Source: a virus. From it: DNA of 40,216 nucleotides. The stretch spans positions 1 to 40,216 of IMG/VR virus record IMGVR_UViG_3300047494_000085. One strand, 5' to 3'. Of this stretch, positions 37,457 through 40,216 are shown piece after piece. The notes below the pieces were generated by a model. It worked only from the letters and a program-made list of their open reading frames with translations. It was not told the DNA's origin and ran no database searches. Made by a program: the position numbers and the translations under genes. Each line of letters opens with the position of its first letter. Position 1 is the first letter of the stretch.

Positions 37457-40032
37457 GGTTTGCACATCCGTTTAAGATGGCGTCCCAACACCTTACCGAT
37501 GGTCTCTTCGGTGATTTGCTCGGCACGATGTTCGCCAACGAACTGCGCGGCATACGATGCCGAATAGCCAACCGTCAACACGACCATCTCGACGCCATCC
37601 TTAGCGAGGTTGTTAATCGCTTCGCGAATATCAGACTCAGAGTTACCGAACTCACCGTCCGATAAAACAATGAGCATCTTTTTCTGAGCGGAAGACTTCT
37701 TAAAGTCTTCGCGCAGTTCGATAAGCGATGGCAGTATATCCGTACCGCCGGAGTTTCTGAAGTTCAGGAACCAATCGAGAATCTTAGCTTTATGAGAGCC
37801 GTTCATTCTCGAGCGAAGGTCCTTGAGATTCGTATGCGCCGAGTGTACCTGCGGCTCATACTCCAGACGATACTCGCCGGTCTCTGGGTCGTACACACTT
37901 GACGGGTAGTACGGTCCGTCATTCTTCATGCCGGGAACGTACTGATATGGAGTAGCGAATCCAGAGTAGCCGACGTGTACGTCTTGGAACGAACGGAACG
38001 CTTCCGCAATGGCGACACACATACGAGTCGCCATAAGGATACGACTACCGACGCCGCCTTTTAGCTTCCAACTCGTGCCGTCGATGAGAGCTTGCTCTTG
38101 TTGCTTGAGGGTTTCGATAGCATCGAGAGTCTTCGCGGTGTTACGCGACCCTCGACCGAGACGCTCGGCGATATCCTTACCGAGTCGGTTAATCTCTCGC
38201 TGTTTCGAGAATATCTCCGGATACGCTTGGGTACCGCGAACAGCACCGCCCATGCTGGACGACGTATCGACCAAAACGTGAACGGCAAAGCTACGCTGTC
38301 CCTTCTCGGAACGACGTGAGTAAGCGCGGTCGTTGCTGTTGCGTGCTGCCGCCATAGCGGCCTTCACGTCGAACTTACCGGAACGATAGCCGCGAACTTT
38401 ATCGACGGTCTCGTTCTCTTTGAGATACCGTTCGATGCTCTTACGAATCGGCGCGACGTAAGGCGCGACCGTTGAGACAACCTGTGCCCATGTAGGAGTG
38501 AACTCGTACTGTTCGGGATTGAGTTCGCTCGTACCTAAGCCCGCACCACCACCGAGAAAGCTATCGCTGGTGTTACCCTTCTGTGCTTTAGTCTCGTCCG
38601 TGACATCGCCCTGTGCCTGTTGCTTCGGCTCTTGCTTTGCCTTGTCACGAATCTCTTCGAGTTCGTCTTTGGGTGCGGCTTCGATATCATCGTCGTCATC
38701 GTCGCCGGGTTCGTCTTCGTCAACCGCTTCGTCACCGGCGCCCGTGCCTTGGTACGGGTCGCCATCGGTGTCACCCTCGTCATCCGATTCGTCATCGTCG
38801 TCTTCGGGTTCGTCTTCTTCGTCTTCCTCGTCTTCGTCCTCGTCGTCGTAGTCATCGTCCTCGTCGTCATCATCCTCATCGGATTCGTCTGACTCTTCGG
38901 ACTCGTCTTCGTCTGACTCTTGCGGTTGGTCTAACCCTTCGCCGCTACCGTCGGCGAAGTTCTCGTCGTCCTCTTGGTCTTGCTTATCGTCTTGCTGGTC
39001 TTGACGATTGTCCTGACTGTCTTTGCTCGTGTCATCGTTGTCTTGCTCTTGGTCCTGGTCGTCCTCGTCTTGGTCTTCGGACTCACCGGCACCATTAGGT
39101 TCGGGCTCGTCGTCACGCTCGCGCTTGTCGTTCTCCGAACCTTCTTCGGTGTCACCCCAACCCTGCGTATTCTCGTCGGGCTTCGGACCACCAGAGCCAC
39201 CGGATGGCTGCGAATCTTCCGGCTCGATGACATACTCGGGAGACTGTTGTGGTTGGTCGCCCTGTTCACCGTCGCCGTCCTCGGGCGTCGGCGGTGGTGG
39301 CGTACCGGTCGGTGGGACGAACTCTTCCACCGGTCTTGCCGCAGCAATCTCCGGTGCAAGCGAAGCCCACTTGCGAAGCGCGCCGTTAACCGTCGGCTCT
39401 TTGCGTAACGCAGCGATGCGTTCACACAGAGCTTCCGACCACGGCATATCCTCGGGCAGGTCGTCGTGAGTAAGCGCGCCCGATACGAGGCCGCGCACCA
39501 TGGTCTGCGCTCGCAGGTAGTACAGACTGTTGCCATCCTTGTCGATGGCACCCTGCGGACTCACACGTTGAAGCTCTTCGTACTTCTTGAGGAACCACTC
39601 GCGGCGATATCCCTGGTCCCAACGTGGTAGGTCACCGTTCTTTAATCCCGGATATCGTTTCGTTCGGAGACGATACTCCGAACGCTCGTCTTCCGTAGCC
39701 CGCATGAGCATCTTAACGCTCTCGGCATGAATCGCTTTCGCGCCGAGCTTACGGTTAATGTTGCGTGCGATATCCATAGAGATAGCGCGCGGGCTTAGGT
39801 CGGTCTGACTATAGAGACAATGACCGAGGTTCTTAAACACAAGACCCTTGGCTTGCTGGAAAGATAAACCAGACATAGCGGCGACGTTGTATATCAGTTG
39901 CCGCTTGTCGTGATTATATTCCCACCGCGCACCGGGTACCATGTGGACGTTAAGCTCGCCGCCCACCGCATTAGCGATGTTCTCGAGCGCAGTCAGTTCG
40001 TCCGTTGCTCTGTGTGTCTGAAGTGTACTCAC
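37453..40032 (-). CDS. CobT-like VWA-domain protein
   Basis: An 859-residue protein in three parts. Residues 1-240 form a helical domain. A very acidic Asp/Glu/Gln-rich linker follows (about 240-490). The C-terminal VWA domain has the MIDAS residues DTSSSMGG and a later LSDGEFG, as in CobT and the VWA partners of MoxR-like AAA+ ATPases. Such pairs remodel or insert metals into target complexes. The gene upstream (40076, partial) may be the ATPase. The GTG has a perfect AAAGGAGG six bases upstream, spacer TTTATC. Well expressed by this sign. Confidence 0.85.
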   Translation of the reverse strand: MSTLQTHRATDELTALENIANAVGGELNVHMVPGARWEYNHDKRQLIYNVAAMSGLSFQQAKGLVFKNLGHCLYSQTDLSPRAISMDIARNINRKLGAKAIHAESVKMLMRATEDERSEYRLRTKRYPGLKNGDLPRWDQGYRREWFLKKYEELQRVSPQGAIDKDGNSLYYLRAQTMVRGLVSGALTHDDLPEDMPWSEALCERIAALRKEPTVNGALRKWASLAPEIAAARPVEEFVPPTGTPPPPTPEDGDGEQGDQPQQSPEYVIEPEDSQPSGGSGGPKPDENTQGWGDTEEGSENDKRERDDEPEPNGAGESEDQDEDDQDQEQDNDDTSKDSQDNRQDQQDDKQDQEDDENFADGSGEGLDQPQESDEDESEESDESDEDDDDEDDDYDDEDEDEEDEEDEPEDDDDESDDEGDTDGDPYQGTGAGDEAVDEDEPGDDDDDDIEAAPKDELEEIRDKAKQEPKQQAQGDVTDETKAQKGNTSDSFLGGGAGLGTSELNPEQYEFTPTWAQVVSTVAPYVAPIRKSIERYLKENETVDKVRGYRSGKFDVKAAMAAARNSNDRAYSRRSEKGQRSFAVHVLVDTSSSMGGAVRGTQAYPEIFSKQREINRLGKDIAERLGRGSRNTAKTLDAIETLKQQEQALIDGTSWKLKGGVGSRILMATRMCVAIAEAFRSFQDVHVGYSGFATPYQYVPGMKNDGPYYPSSVYDPETGEYRLEYEPQVHSAHTNLKDLRSRMNGSHKAKILDWFLNFRNSGGTDILPSLIELREDFKKSSAQKKMLIVLSDGEFGNSESDIREAINNLAKDGVEMVVLTVGYSASYAAQFVGEHRAEQITEETIGKVLGRHLKRMCKP

Positions 40033-40075
40033 GATAAACCTCCTTTCATCATGCGTGGATTGAGAACTTCATGGC

Positions 40076-40216
40076 TTACCACGTTCCGGCGAGAACCGAT
40101 TCGTCATCGGTCGAGGTCTCGTCGAGGTCCGCTGCGTTCTCCGGGAAGCGAGCGTTAACGAGAGCCTCGATATACTTGAACTCTTCGCTGTCAACGTCTT
40201 CGACGACCGCGAGGAT
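40076..40216 (-). CDS. C-terminal end of an unknown gene (partial)
   Basis: The last 46 codons of a gene that enters from the right edge: helical EDVDSEEFKYIEALVNARFPE, then an acidic tail ending LAGTW. By its place in front of a CobT-like VWA gene it could be a CobS/MoxR-like AAA+ ATPase; the visible part has no decisive motif. Confidence 0.6.
   Translation of the reverse strand: MLAVVEDVDSEEFKYIEALVNARFPENAADLDETSTDDESVLAGTW

Noticed and set aside
38498-39469. Plus-strand Ser-, Val- and Arg-rich frames
   Set aside because: They are complements of the acidic linker of the VWA gene, whose Asp/Glu codons keep all frames open.

Overview
The window is a piece of a temperate double-stranded DNA bacteriophage genome (or a prophage). 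The evidence is a lysozyme/holin-like cassette, a complete phage replication and recombination set, compact genes joined by ATGA, TAATG, TAGTG and short overlaps, an excisionase-integrase pair, and an attP-like site carrying the 3' half of a tRNA-Pro gene. No capsid, tail, portal or terminase gene is visible, so the late genes lie outside, probably to the left. The host cannot be named. The DNA is moderately GC-rich. GTG and TTG starts are common, promoters are sigma70-like, and two promoters appear to make leaderless mRNAs.

Layout. (1) 1-1295, plus strand: tail of an unknown gene, T4-type lysozyme, holin-like protein, a promoter and a small gene, closed by a bidirectional terminator. (2) 1339-9793, minus strand: RlpA-like protein, HNH endonuclease, ThyX, SEC-C protein, class II ribonucleotide reductase, peptide deformylase, two small proteins, family A DNA polymerase, PD-(D/E)XK nuclease, HTH protein and a Rad52-like annealing protein. 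(3) 9840-11770: control region with several promoters, a plus-strand HTH regulator with a structured leader, and a minus-strand dNMP kinase/winged-helix pair. (4) 11870-25213, plus strand: long early operon with small genes, primase-helicase, a RecB/Cas4-like nuclease interrupted by an intein, a DUF4406 protein, nucleases, a glycosyltransferase, a trypsin-like protease, RecA, MazG-like protein, excisionase and integrase. (5) 25194-25448: attachment site. (6) 25452-40216, minus strand: accessory region with many small zinc-binding, membrane and coiled-coil proteins, a Pro/Ser/Thr-rich lipoprotein, a macro-domain protein and an ADP-ribosyltransferase-like protein separated by two genes, a second tyrosine recombinase, an AT-hook protein, an HNH endonuclease and a CobT-like VWA protein.

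The genes together. ThyX, class II RNR, dNMP kinase, MazG and DUF4406 supply and clean the nucleotide pool. PolA, primase-helicase, RecA, the Rad52-like protein and the nucleases replicate and recombine the genome. The HTH regulators and facing promoters at 9.8-11.8 kb look like a lysis-lysogeny switch, and Xis/Int with attP execute integration.

The strongest points for follow-up are: a heavily over-represented 7-mer GATAAAC/GTTTATC across the window; a class 3-type intein with a LAGLIDADG endonuclease in a nuclease active site; a DNA polymerase frame with no ATG, GTG or TTG start that opens inside the upstream nuclease gene; an ADP-ribosyl writer/eraser-like gene group; and a well-resolved attP. 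All functions come from reading motifs by eye; no database search was run.
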